Position numbers and translations under genes: made by a program. The notes under the pieces are model-generated. The model was not told the origin of the DNA. It did no database searches and worked only from the letters and a program-made list of their open reading frames with translations. This document shows positions 1 to 15,000 of a stretch of DNA of 64,000 bases, piece by piece (the first letter of the stretch is position 1; each line of letters starts with the position of its first letter). The stretch comes from Gibbula magus (lineage: Eukaryota > Mollusca > Gastropoda > Trochida > Trochidae). The DNA is taken from positions 87,380,134-87,444,133 of the forward strand of contig OW388293.1 of NCBI GenBank assembly GCA_936450465.1, read 5' to 3'.

Positions 1-2832
1 GGGTACACAAAGAGGAATATGCTTGATGGGCACACAGACAGAGACTTGTCATAGGTACACATATAGGAATATGCTTGATGGGAAGACAGACAGCGACCTT
101 ACATGGGTACACATATAGGAATATGCTTGATGGGCACACAGACAGAGACTTGTCATAGGTACACAAAGAGGAATATGCTTGATGGGCAGACAGACAGCGA
201 CCTTACATGGGTACACATATAGGAATATGCTTGATGGGCACACAGACAGAGACTTGTCATAGGTACACAAAGAGGAATATGCTTGATGGGCAGACAGACA
301 GAGAACTTACATGGGTACACAAAGAGGAATATGCTTGATGGGCAGACAGACAGAGAACTTACATAGGTACACAAAGAGGAATATGCTTGATGGGCACACA
401 GACAGAGACTTGTCATAGGTACACAAAGAGGAATATGCTTGATGGGCAGACCGACAGAGAACTTACATGGGTACACATATAGGAATATGCTTGATGGGCA
501 GACAGACAGAGAACTTACATGGGTACACAAAGAGGAATATGCTTGATGGGCACACAGACAGAGACTTGTCATAGGTACACATATAGGAATATGCTTGATG
601 GGAAGACAGACAGCGACCTTACATGGGTACACATATAGGAATATGCTTGATGGGCACACAGACAGAGACTTGTCATAGGTACACAAAGAGGAATATGCTT
701 GATGGGCAGACAGACAGCGACCTTACATGGGTACACATATATAGGAATATGCTTGATGGGCACACAGAGACTTGTCATAGGTACACAAAGAGGAATATGC
801 TTGATGGGCAGACAGACAGAGAACTTACATGGGTACACAAAGAGGAATATGCTTGATGGGCACACAGACAGAGACTTGTCATAGGTACACAAAGAGGAAT
901 ATGCTTGATGGGCAGACAGACAGAGAACTTACATTGGTACACAAAGAGGAATATGCTTGATGGGCAGACAGACAGAGAACTTACATAGGTACACATATAG
1001 GAATATGCTTGATGGGCACACAGAAAGAGACTTGTCATAGGTACACAAAGAGGAATATGCTTGATGGGCAGACAGACAGAGAACTTACATGGGTACACAA
1101 AGAGGAATATGCTTGATGGGCACACAGACAGAGACTTGTCATAGGTACACAAAGAGGAATATGCTTGATGGGCAGACAGACAGAGAACTTACATAGGTAC
1201 ACAAAGAGGAATATGCTTGATGGGCAGACAGACAGAGAACTTACATGGGTACACAAAGAGGAATATGCTTGATGGACAGACAGACAGAGAACTTACATGG
1301 GTACACAAAGAGGAATATGCTTGATGGGCACACAGACAGAGACTTGTCATAGGTACACAAAGAGGAATTTGCTTGATGGGCAGACAGACAGCGACCTTAC
1401 ATGGGTACACATATAGGAATATGCTTGATGGGCACACAGACAGAGACTTGTCATAGGTACACAAAGAGGAATATGCTTGATGGGCAGACCGACAGAGAAC
1501 TTACATGGGTACACATATAGGAATATGCTTGATGGGCAGACAGACAGAGACTTGTCATAGGTACACAAAGAGGAATTTGCTTGATGGGCAGACAGACAGG
1601 GACCTTACATGGGTACACATATAGGAATATGCTTGATGGGCAGACAGACAGAGACTTGTCATAGGTACACAAAGAGGAATTTGCTTGATGGGCAGACAGA
1701 CAGCGACCTTACATGGGTACACATATAGGAATATGCTTGATGGGCACACAGACAGAGACTTGTCATAGGTACACAAAGAGGAATATGCTTGATGGGCAGA
1801 CCGACAGAGAACTTACATGGGTACACATATAGGAATATGCTTGATGGGCAGACAGACAGAGAACTTACATGGGTACACAAAGAGGAATATGCTTGATGGG
1901 CACACAGACAGAGACTTGTCATAGGTACACATATAGGAATATGCTTGATGGGAAGACAGACAGCGACCTTACATGGGTACACATATAGGAATATGCTTGA
2001 TGGGCACACAGACAGAGACTTGTCATAGGTACACAAAGAGGAATATGCTTGATGGGCAGACAGACAGCGACCTTACATGGGTACACATATAGGAATATGC
2101 TTGATGGGCACACAGACAGAGACTTGTCATAGGTACACAAAGAGGAATATGCTTGATGGGCAGACAGACAGAGAACTTACATGGGTACACAAAGAGGAAT
2201 ATGCTTGATGGGCAGACAGACAGAGAACTTACATAGGTACACAAAGAGGAATATGCTTGATGGGCACACAGACAGAGACTTGTCATAGGTACACAAAGAG
2301 GAATATGCTTGATGGGCAGACAGACAGAGAACTTACATAGGTACACATATAGGAATATGCTTGATGGACAGACAGACAGAGAACTTACATAGGTACACAA
2401 AGAGGAATATGCTTGATGGGCACACAGACAGAGAACTTACATGGGTACACAAAGAGGAATATGCTTGATGGGCAGACAGACAGAGAACTTACATAGGTAC
2501 ACAAAGAGGAATATGCTTGATGGGCACACAGACAGAGACTTGTCATAGGTACACAAAGAGGAATATGCTTGATGGGCACACAGACAGAGAACTTACATAG
2601 GTACACATATAGGAATATGCTTGATGGGCAGACAGACAGAGAACTTACATAGGTACACAAAGAGGAATATGCTTGATGGGCACACAGACAGAGACTTGTC
2701 ATAGGTACACAAAGAGGAATATGCTTGATGGGCAGACAGACAGAGAACTTACATGGGTACACAAAGAGGAATATGCTTGATGGGCAGACAGACAGAGAAC
2801 TTACGTGGGTACACATATAGGAATATGCTTGA
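1..2832. repeat. 52-bp minisatellite in intron 21, about 54 copies
   Basis: Direct tandem repeat of period 52 running off the left edge. The core TGCTTGATGGG recurs every 52 nt with a few alternating variants. On the gene strand many units read CATGTAAGTTCTC, which contains a consensus-like GTAAGT donor. The array starts about 60 nt inside the intron and does not copy the real donor. It is open in several frames on both strands but has no protein-like features. Confidence 0.97.
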
Positions 2833-2891
2833 TAGGCAGTTGTTTGAAAACACAAATAGGTTGCTGGACATCATAGAATTAGTGTCTGTAC

Positions 2892-3088
2892 CTGGTCCCA
2901 AGGTGGTAGTCCATGACATCCCAGGCGTCCCAGTACAGTGGGAGGTCATCATACAGAACCAGCTGGTTGCCGGGATACGAGTCACTCAGGGCGTTCCACT
3001 CACTTCCGCAGAGAGAGAGGCGTATCACCCGACCAAGACTGTCTATGGTCGCAGTTAGGTGCTCGTTGCTTAGCTCAATCAGCTTACC
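2892..3088 (-). CDS. MAN2C1: MAN2C1 exon 21 (last exon in window)
   Basis: The 197-nt exon encodes [20 protein letters not shown] to [20 protein letters not shown] and YHLGT. This is the strongly conserved '[18 protein letters not shown]' region. Acceptor is TTTATACAG, donor CCAG|GTACAG. The remaining C-terminal exons are left of position 1. Confidence 0.95.
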
Positions 3089-6000
3089 CTGTATAAATAA
3101 GGGAGATTTTTATAACAACTAAAAGGTCTGTCTACAAAATTTATCTAACTAGCTGTTCAGAATACGACTAACACCCAGAACAATTCATGTCCTAACAAAA
3201 TGTTTGAGATTTTGATGTAAATTGATGTTAGTTATTTGATAAGGGTGTTAGCCCCAAGACTGAAATGTAAATCTTAACCTGTCACCTTCTTGCTGGCCCG
3301 GACAGGAGTGAAGCCTGACACCACATCCACCGGGGACAGCCCACAGCTCACTGCCTTCACCAGGGCTGCAGTCAGAGGGGGAAAACATTTGAAGAGAAAA
3401 TACAGAAATCAATATGATCAGAGCCTTTCTTTTCTCTTTTTAAAAAAAAGCCCTTAACAATGGGATCACAACAACCGTCGGTGTACACTCGGTGGTGAGA
3501 CCTATCGTAACAGAACACAGCTAAGCTTGGATCAAAAGAACCGTCAGTGTACACTATGTGAAGAGAAGCTTTGATGGATGATACTGTAATAAGCTTGCAA
3601 AGAAAATTAGATTTCCTTGAGAAAGTTTGTATTAAATGGAACTTTGAAGTTAATTTGGATAGGTCAAATATAGTAGTATTTAGAAATGGGGGGTCATTGA
3701 AAAGCACAAAACGGTGGAAATATCCTGGTACAGAAATAAAGTGTCTTTCATATTATAAATATTTGGGTATCCTATTTTCTTCAAGATTAGTTTGGTCTCG
3801 AGGTTGTGAAACTCTGGTTATCCAGGATAGGAAGGCTATGTTTCCTGTTTACAGATTGATGAAATCACTTCTGTCATAACCCTTTCATACTGTTACCAAA
3901 ATATTCGATTCTAAAATTGTTCCAATCCTTTTATACGGTTCAGAGATCTGGGATCATACATTTAGGCAGTTGATAGAAAAGGCTCAAACTGACTTCTTCA
4001 AGAGATGTCATGGGGTTTCAAGACGATTATCAAGTAATGCAATTCTTGGAGATACAGGGAAGGTTATTTGTGCGTCAATTACTAAAAGGCTTCCTATGAA
4101 ATGATGAAACAATTTGATGAACAGGGAAAGTTGGGCTGGGTCTTGCGTGTCCGGATGCTTTTGTTTGAAACCGGTTTTTTCATATGTATGGATTGCTCAA
4201 GATTGTGGTAGTATAAATATATTTAAGAATCTCTTTTTTCAAAGATGTAAAGATATACAATTTCAGAATTGGCATAGTAAAATTTCAGGATCGTCATTTC
4301 TAAAACACTACAGCGGTTAAAAATCTATTTTGTGTTGAAAAATATATCCTTTGTTTCCTGAAAAGGACTTACTGAGGATGGTTTGTAAATTTCGTTCTGG
4401 TTCTCATAAATTAAAGATACAGTTACTTGGATATAAACGTTACGATAACCCTCATACATTTTGTTCAAAATGTCTGCTCGGTTGTATTGAAGACAAATTT
4501 CTCTTTTTAATCGTTTGTCCATATTCTAAAACAAGTAGACAACAGTTCATACCTGAATATTTCTATGTAAATCCATCCGAGTCAAAAATATATCAGTTGT
4601 TATTATGTGCAAATATAAAAGTTACAAGATCATTGTCGTTGTACTTAAAAAGAAATTTGCCTGTTTGAATGAAAGATATAATATGCGCACTGTGTGCAGT
4701 CATTTGGTATTAGCAAAATGGGTCACGTGGCTTCAAATGCAAATAAACTTGTCACTTGAAGTGCATATATCATAATGGTCAAATTTTTACATTAAATACA
4801 TTTTTTCCTGGAGTATATCATGTCAGATATCCTTCATGTTTGTCTACTGTCACTGTTTCAGTGTACACACCAATCACGTTTCCGTTCTCATCTGTCTGTT
4901 CGCTCTCTGAACTTGTTTTCTTCTTCTTAGATGGAGCGGCACCTGGTCTGGTTGCCAGGGTAACGACCTCACATCGCTCCCAGGCCTGTGTGTTGAAAAC
5001 TAGGGGTGTTCCTTCATCCACCTTGAACAGATTGTGAACATGTGAACAGATCATACATCAGCTATAGTCAACAACCTCCGTAATACGACATATATATATA
5101 TATACACTTCTTTCATTCTTTTTTATACTTCTTGTTTCAATGTTTGAATCTCTCCTTGTCCTGAGTTACAATTATAATGGTTTTTTTGGTGTTTTTTTTT
5201 AATTGGTAAAAATTATAATCTTCCCATTATAAAATATTATCATAATATTTGCAGTCCAAGGAATAATAAAATAACAAGATTGGAACATCACCCAGGGTAA
5301 TAAATTTACTCATCATTTGGATTTGAACATTACCCATTTAGTTTGGTACCTTACCACACAATAGGTTGCTTTTTGACAGAAATATCCTGAGATATCTGTA
5401 GTCCAGACTTTGCATTACAGATACTACTACTCCCATGTCTACTCACTGGCTGCTTCCGTAGAGCGGAGACAGTCAGTGAGTAGACTTACAGATACTGCCT
5501 GTCTAGACAATCTGACAACCCTACATGTCTACTCACGGGCTGCTTCCGTAGAGCGGAGACAGTCAGTGAGTAGACTTACAGATACTGCCTGTCTAGACAA
5601 TCTGACAACCCTACATGTCTACTCACTGGCTGCTTCCGTAGAGCGGAGACAGTCAGTGAGTAGACTTACAGATACTGCCCGTCTAGACAATCTGACAACC
5701 CTACATGTCTACTCACGGGCTGCTTCCGTAGAGCGGAGACAGTCAGTGAGTAGACTTACAGATACTGCCCGTCTAGACAATCTGACAACCCTACATGTCT
5801 ACTCACGGGCTGCTTCAGTAGAGCGGAGACAGTCAGTGAGTAGACTTACAGATACTGCCCGTCTAGACAATCGGACAACCCTCCATGTCTACTCACGGGC
5901 TGCTTCCGTAGAGCGGAGACAGTCAGTGAGTAGACTTACAGATACTGCCCGTCTAGACAATCTGACAACCCTACATGTCTACTCACGGGCTGCTTCAATA

Positions 6001-9000
6001 GAGCTGAGACAGTCAGTGAGTAGACTTACAGATACTGACTGTCTAGAAGATCAGACATCCCTCCATGTCTACTCACGGGCTGCTTCAATAGAGCTGAGAC
6101 AGTCAGTGAGTAGACTTACAGATACTGACTGTCTAGAAGATCAGACATCCCTCCATGTCTACTCACGGGCTGCTTCAATAGAGCTGAGACAGTCAGTGAG
6201 TAGACTTACAGATACTGACTGTCTAGAAGATCAGACATCCCTCCATGTCTACTCACGGGCTGCTTCAATAGAGCGGAGACAGTCAGTGAGTAGACTTACA
6301 GATACTGCCTGTCTAGACGATCAGACATCCCTCCATGTCTACTCACGGGCTGCTTCAGTAGAGCGGAGGCAGTCAGTGAGTAGACTTACAGATACTGCCT
6401 GTCTAGACAATCAGACATCCCTCCCTGTCTACTCACGGGCTGCTTCAGTAGAGCGGAGGCAATGAGAAGACTTACAGATACTGACTGTCTAGACGATCAG
6501 ACAACCTTCCCTGTCTACTCACGGGCTGCTTCAGTAGAGCCGAGGCAATGAGTAGACTTACAGATACTGCCTGTCTAGACGATCAGACAACCTTCCCTGT
6601 CTACTCACGGGCTGCTTCAGTACAGCCGAGGCAATGAGTAGACTTACAGATACTGACTGTCTAGACGATCAGACAACCTTCCCTGTCTACTCACGGGCTG
6701 CTTCTGTAGAGCCGAGGCAATGAGTAGACTTACAGATACTGCCTGTCTAGACGATCAGACATCCCTCCCTGTCTACTCACGGGCTGCTTCAGTAGCGCCG
6801 AGGCAATGAGTAGACTTACAGATACTGACTGTCTAGACGATCAGACATCCCTCCCTGTCTACTCACGGGCTGCTTCAGTAGCGCCGAGGCAATGAGTAGA
6901 CTTACAGATACTGCCTGTCTAGACGATCAGACATCCCTCCCTGTCTACTCACGGGCTGCTTCAGTAGCGCCGAGGCAATGAGTAGACTTACAGATACTGA
7001 CTGTCTAGACGATCAGACAACCTTCCCTGTCTACTCACGGGCTGCTTCAGTAGAGCCGAGGCAATGAGTAGACTTACAGATACTGACTGTCTAGACGATC
7101 AGACAACCTTCCCTGTCTACTCACGGGCTGCTTCAGTAGAGCCGAGGCAATGAGTAGACTTACAGATACTGCCTGTCTAGACGATCAGACAACCTTCCCT
7201 GTCTACTCACGGGCTGCTTCAATAGAGCCGAGGCAGCATGTTTCATCAGTTTCTTCGCCGTAGTGTCCACATCTGCAACAAGTGACAGAGAACAATCATT
7301 CTTCATTTCTCATGTGTTAAAGAATATAAAGCCATTTGCTTTGCAGCTCATTAGGCGTTTGCACGATTTATAATCTAAGGTTATTTATCACTTAAACCAA
7401 GGTAAAAAAATTGGGCTCTGTAGCTCATCCGGATTAATATTTTTCTTGTTGAAGACTGAAAGAGTTTGTTCTCTGGAAAAAGTACAATCCCTTCATGATC
7501 AACAAAATTGTTTAGTGTAAGTGCATAAAGTAAACATGACTTGAAAGTACATTTTGAAATTGGCTGTCCAAATATAAAGATTGCTGAAGGTTTTTAGGTC
7601 ATTGCCTGTGAGACCCTTATTTGGGGCACGAAGGTCAACAAATCTACAATTCAGATCCCCATTGGCTAAAGAGTATGTACACATTATTTCAGCCTTCTAG
7701 GTCTTTTTGTTGAAGAAGAAGATGAAAATAGGTTTTTAAGTTATGGTCAGTGTGAGGCCTTTATTTGGGGTCATAGGGTGACCAAATACGCAATTTAGAA
7801 TCCGCCTTGGCCAAGGAGTCTGTACATAAAATGTCAGCTCTCTCTCAGCATTTCGGAATTTCAGAATTACAGAATTAGGGAAGAACGGAAGGACGGATAG
7901 AGGTGAAAACATTATGTCTCCCGCAAACCTTTGCGGGTAACATAATCACTGACCTACCTTTGCCCTTATTTTTGGGAGTAGGGTAATGAAATTTAAAAAT
8001 CTTCATCTCCATCCATCAACGATCATATTTCCCTGATTTTAGCTTCCTAGCATTACTGGTTCTGGGGGGGGGGGGGGGGAGAGATTTTAAAGCGAACCCA
8101 TGCCACGCTCGCTTTTGAGGGGAATCAAGACTAAATGAACTCACTCAAGGCTTCTGAAAATTTCATCTGCATATGTCACACAGTTTTGGATTTGGAGAAA
8201 AAATACCACCCCATAAGATTTCAGCTTTTTAAATTGATTGTTCTTAAGAAGCCAAATAAAGTTTTTTTTATAGATTTGTCCCTTGTGTCAATTATTTGAT
8301 GGCACACAGTTTTCAAATTAAAACAATTCAGCTTTCCAGAGCTTCTGATTCTGGAGTAAAAGAGGAAAAGAGAGATTGCAGGTCATGGCTCCTTTTTTTA
8401 GGGGTCACACAGAGTCACCGAATCTGAATTATAGGCTGCGTTTGATTTGCAGAGTGTCAAGTTTGTGAAACAGATGCCTGATTTCGGCCAAATCGATTCT
8501 AGAGTCGAACTAGGTAACTTCCCGGTTTGCAAAAAAAAACTTGAGTTGTGACGTCACAATGAATTAAGGGTAGTGCAGAGTCCTCTCCAAACGAGTCACA
8601 CATACAATTTATGATTCGTGTTTGATGCGTTTGATTTAAAACGTACAAGTGCATGCGTCAACTCCACTCCGAACAACATGCCATTGAGTTAAAATGTGTT
8701 GGTTTAGATATTTACCTTTGTAATATGCATGAGCGTCTTCATACACCTGCAACAGAAAATGTCACCAATAACCTAGATCATATTTGTTTTATACCTATCA
8801 TTTTGTATATAGACTAAGACTCTGGTTCAGCCATAGAGCTAATATTGAAGTATGTGAAACTGAATCTGTCGGACAACCTTGGTCTTGTGATCTCAGTCAT
8901 CTGTCCTGCACCTGCTGAAACTTCACAATGTTACGTGATCACAGTCCACATTTAGACTAACCCTTCAATCACCACAGTAAGTAGGGACACATTGTACGCT

Positions 9001-12000
9001 ACAGTTACAGATGATACTCATATTAAGTTTATTCACCAGCCCGATGGATAAGAAACATATTAAATTTACTCACCAGCCCGATGGATAAGAAACATATTGA
9101 GTTTACTCACCAGCCAGATGGATAAGAAACATATTGAGTTTACTCACCAGCCGGATGGATAAGAAACATATTGAGTTTACTCACCGGCCAGATGGATAAG
9201 AAACATATTGAGTTTACTCACCAGCCGGATGGATAAGAAACATATTGAGTTTACTCACCGGCCCGATGGATAAGAAACATATTGAGTTTACTCACCAGCC
9301 GGATGGATAAGAAACATATTGAGTTTACTCACCAGCCAGATGGATAAGAAATATATTGAGTTTACTCACCAGCCAGATGGATAAGAAATATATTGAGTTT
9401 ACTCACCAGCCGGATGGATAAGAAACATATTGAGTTTACTCACCAGCCAGATGGATAAGAAACATATTGAGTTTACTCACCAGCCGGATGGATAAGAAAC
9501 ATATTGAGTTTACTCACCAGCCAGATGGATAAGAAACATATTGAGTTTACTCACCAGCCGGATGGATAAGAAACATATTGAGTTTACTCACCAGCCGGAT
9601 GTATAAGAAACATATTGAGTTTACTCACCGGCCAGATGGATAAGAAACATATTGAGTTTACTCACCGGCCAGATGGATAAGAAACATATTGAGTTTACTC
9701 ACCAGCCAGATGGATAAGAAACATATTGAGTTTACTCACCAGTCAGATGGATAAGAAACATATTGAGTTTACTCACCAGCCGGATGGATAAGAAACATAT
9801 TGAGTTTACTCACCAGCCAGATGGACAAGAAACATACTGAGTTTACTCACCAGCCAGATGGATAAGAAACATATTGAGTTTACTCACCAGCCGGATGGAT
9901 AAGAAACATATTGAGTTTACTCACCGGCCAGATGGATAAGAAACATATTGAGTTTACTCACCAGCCCGATGTATAAGAAACATATTGAGTTTACTCACCA
10001 GCCCGATGGATAAGAAACATATTGAGTTTACTCACCAGCCCGATGGATAAGAAACATATTGAGTTTACTCACCAGCCAGATGGAGAAGAAACATATTGAG
10101 TTTACTCACCAGCCAGATGGATAAGAAACATATTGAGTTTACTCACCAGTCCGATGGATAAGAAACATATTGAGTTTACTCACCAGCCCGATGGATAAGA
10201 AACATATTGAGTTTACTCACCAGTCGGATGTATAAGAAACATATTGAGTTTACTCACCAGTCAGATGGATAAGAAACATATTGAGTTTACTCACCAGCCC
10301 GATTGATAAGAAACATATTGAGTTTACTCACCAGCCCGATGGATAAGAAACATATTGAGTTTACTCACCAGCCCAATGGATAAGAAACATATTGAGTTTA
10401 CTCACCAGCCAGATGGATAAGAAACATATTGAGTTTACTCACCAGTCCGATGTATAAGAAACATATTGAGTTTACACACCAGTCAGATGGATAAGAAACA
10501 TATTGAGTTTACTCACCAGCCCGATGGATAAGAAACATATTGAGTTTACTCACCAGCCAGATGGACAAGAAACATATTGAGTTTACTCACCAGCCCGATG
10601 GATAAGAAACATATTGAGTTTACTCACCAGCCCAATGGATAAGAAACATATTGAGTTTACTCACCAGCCCAATGGATAAGAAACATATTGAGTTTACTCA
10701 CCAGCCCGATGGATAAGAAACATATTGAGTTTACTCACCAGCCCGATGGATAAGAAACATATTGAGTTTACTCACCAGCCCAATAGATAAGAAACATATT
10801 GAGTTTACTCACCAGCCCGATGGATAAGAAACATATTGAGTTTACTCACCAGCCCAATGGATAAGAAACATATTGAGTTTACTCACCAGCCGGATGGATA
10901 AGAAACATATTGAGTTTACTCACCAGCCCAATGGACAAGAAACATATTGAGTTTACTCACCAGTCGGATGGACAAGAAACATATCGAGTTTACTCACCAG
11001 CCCAATGGACAAGAAACATATCGAGTTTACTCACCAGCCCAATGGACAAGAAACATATTGAGTTTACTCACCAGCCCGATGGACAAGAAACATATTGAGT
11101 TTACTCACCAGCCGGATGGATAAGAAACATATTGAGTTTACTCACCAGCCCAATGGATAAGAAACATATCGAGTTTACTCACCAGCCCAATGGATAAGAA
11201 ACATATTGAGTTTACTCACCAGCCGGATGGATAAGAAACATATTGAGTTTACTCACCAGTCGGATGGATAAGAAACATATTGAGTTTACTCACCAGCCGG
11301 ATGGACAAGAAACATATTGAGTTTACTCACCAGCCCGATGGATAAGAAACATATTGAGTTTACTCACCAGCCGGATGGATAAGAAACATATTGAGTTTAC
11401 TCACCAGTCGGATGGATAAGAAACATATTGAGTTTACTCACCAGCCGGATGGATAAGAAACATATTGAGTTCACTCACCAGCCAGATGGATAAGAAACAT
11501 ATTGAGTTTACTCACCAGCCCGATGGATAAGAAACATATTGAGTTTACTCACCAGTCGGATGGATAAGAAACATATTGAGTTTACTCACCAGCCGGATGG
11601 ACAAGAAACATATTGAGTTTACTCACCAGCCAGATGGATAAGAAACATATTGAGTTTACTCACCAGCCGGATGGACAAGAAACATATTGAGTTTACTCAC
11701 CAGCCAGATGGATAAGAAACATATTGAGTTTACTCACCAGTCAGATGGATAAGAAACATATTGAGTTTACTCACCAGCCCGATGGATAAGAAACATATTG
11801 AGTTTACTCACCAGCCCGATGGATAAGAAACATATTGAGTTTACTCACCAGCCCGATGGACAAGAAACATATTGAGTTTACTCACCAGCCCGATGGATAA
11901 GAAACATATTGAGTTTACTCACCAGCCCGATGGATAAGAAACATATTGAGTTTACTCACCAGTCGGATGTATAAGAAACATATTGAGTTTACTCACCAGT

Positions 12001-15000
12001 CAGATGGATAAGAAACATATTGAGTTTACTCACCAGCCCGATTGATAAGAAACATATTGAGTTTACTCACCAGCCCGATGGATAAGAAACATATTGAGTT
12101 TACTCACCAGCCCGATGGATAAGAAACATATTGAGTTTACTCACCAGCCAGATGGATAAGAAACATATTGAGTTTACTCACCAGTCCGATGTATAAGAAA
12201 CATATTGAGTTTACACACCAGTCAGATGGATAAGAAACATATTGAGTTTACACACCAGTCAGATGGATAAGAAACATATTGAGTTTACTCACCAGCCCGA
12301 TGGATAAGAAACATATTGAGTTTACTCACCAGCCAGATGGATAAGAAACATATTGAGTTTACTCACCAGCCCGATGGATAAGAAACATATTGAGTTTACT
12401 CACCAGCCCGATGGATAAGAAACATATTGAGTTTACTCACCAGTCAGATGGATAAGAAACATATTGAGTTTACTCACCAGTCAGATGGATAAGAAACATA
12501 TTGAGTTTACTCACCAGCCCGATGGATAAGAAACATATTGAGTTTACTCACCAGCCAGATGGACAAGAAACATATTGAGTTTACTCACCAGCCAGATGGA
12601 TAAGAAACATATTGAGTTTACTCACCAGCCGGATGGATAAGAAACATATTGAGTTTACTCACCGGCCAGATGGATAAGAAACATATTGAGTTTACTCACC
12701 AGCCCGATGTATAAGAAACATATTGAGTTTACTCACCAGCCCGATGGATAAGAAACATATTGAGTTTACTCACCAGTCAGACGGATAAGAAACATATTGA
12801 GTTTACTCACCAGCCCTATGGACAAGAAACGTATTAAGTTTACTCACCAGCCCGATGGACAAGAAACATATTAAGTTTACTCACCAGCCCGATGGATAAG
12901 AAACATATTGAGTTTACTCACCAGCCCGATGGATAAGAAACATATCGAATTTACTCACCAGCCGGATGGACAAGAAACATATTGAGTTTACTCACCAGCC
13001 CAATGGATAAGAAACATATTGAGTTTACTCACAAGCCAGATGGATAAGAAACATATTGAGTTTACTCACCAGCCAGATGGATAAGAAACATATTGAGTTC
13101 ACTCACCAGCCGGATGGACAAGAAACATATTGAGTTTACTCACCAGCCCAATGGACAAGAAACATATCGAGTTTACTCACCAGCCCAATGGATAAGAAAC
13201 ATATTGAGTTTACTCACCAGTCGGATGGACAAGAAACATATTGAGTTTACTCACCAGCCCAATGGATAAGAAACATATCGAGTTTACTCACCAGCCCGAT
13301 GGAAAAGAAACATATTGAGTTTACTCACCAGCCCAATGGACAAGAAACATTTTGAGTTTACTCACCAGTCCGATGGACAAGAAACATATTGAGTTTACTC
13401 ACCAGTCGGATGGACAAGAAACATATTGAGTTTACTCACCGGCCGGATGGATAAGAAACATATTGAGTTTACTCACCAGCCCAATGGATAAGAAACATAT
13501 TGAGTTTACTCACCAGCCCGATGGATAAGAAACATATTGAGTTTACTCACCAGCCGGATGGATAAGAAACATATTGAGTTTACTCACCAGCCAGATGGAC
13601 AAGAAACATATTGAGTTTACTCACCAGCCGGATGGATAAGAAACATATTGAGTTTACTCACCAGTCGGATGGATAAGAAACATATTGAGTTTACTCACCA
13701 GCCAGATGGACAAGAAACATATTGAGTTTACTCACCAGCCCAATGGATAAGAAACATATTGAGTTTACTCACCAGTCGGATGGATAAGAAACATATTGAG
13801 TTTACTCACCAGCCAGATGGACAAGAAACATATTGAGTTTACTCACCAGCCGGATGGATAAGAAACATATTGAGTTTACTCACCAGTCGGATGGATAAGA
13901 AACATATTGAGTTTACTCACCAGCCAGATGGACAAGAAACATATTGAGTTTACTCACCAGCCCAATGGATAAGAAACATATTGAGTTTACTCACCAGCCA
14001 GATGGACAAGAAACATATTGAGTTTACTCACCAGACCGATGGATAAGAAACATATTGAGTTTACTCACCAGCCCAATGGATAAGAAACATATTGAGTTTA
14101 CTCACCAGCCCGATGGATAAGAAACATATTGAGTTTACTCACCAGCCCAATTGACAAGAAACATATCGAGTTTACTCACCAGACCGATGGATAAGAAACA
14201 TATTGAGTTTACTCACCAGTCAGACGGATAAGAAACATATTGAGTTTACTCACCAGCCCAATGGATAAGAAACATATTGAGTTTACTCACCAGCCCGATG
14301 GATAAGAAACATATTGAGTTTACTCACCAGCCCGATGGACAAGAAACATATCGAGTTTACTCACCAGACCGATGGATAAGAAACATATTGAGTTTACTCA
14401 CCAGTCAGACGGATAAGAAACATATTGAGTTTACTCACCAGCCCTATGGACAAGAAACGTATTAAGTTTACTCACCAGCCCGATGGACAAGAAACATATT
14501 AAGTTTACTCACCAGCCCGATGGATAAGAAACATATTGAGTTTACTCACCAGCCCGATGGAAAAGAAACATATTGAGTTTACTCACCAGCCAGATGGATA
14601 AGAAACATATTGAGTTTACTCACCAGCCCAATGGATAAGAAACATATTGAGTTTACTCACCAGCCCGATGGATAAGAAACATATTGAGTTTACTCACCAG
14701 CCCAATAGATAAGAAACATATTGAGTTTACTCACCAGCCCGATGGATAAGAAACATATTGAGTTTACTCACCAGCCCAATGGATAAGAAACATATTGAGT
14801 TTACTCACCAGCCCGATGGATAAGAAACATATTGAGTTTACTCACCAGCCCAATGGACAAGAAACATATTGAGTTTACTCACCAGTCGGATGGACAAGAA
14901 ACATATCGAGTTTACTCACCAGCCCAATGGACAAGAAACATATCGAGTTTACTCACCAGCCCAATGGACAAGAAACATATTGAGTTTACTCACCAGCCCG

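Noticed and set aside
5410..6465. 351-residue plus-strand frame with 30-residue repeats
   Set aside because: The 90-bp array is open because 90 is divisible by three; it ends where the period changes to 86.
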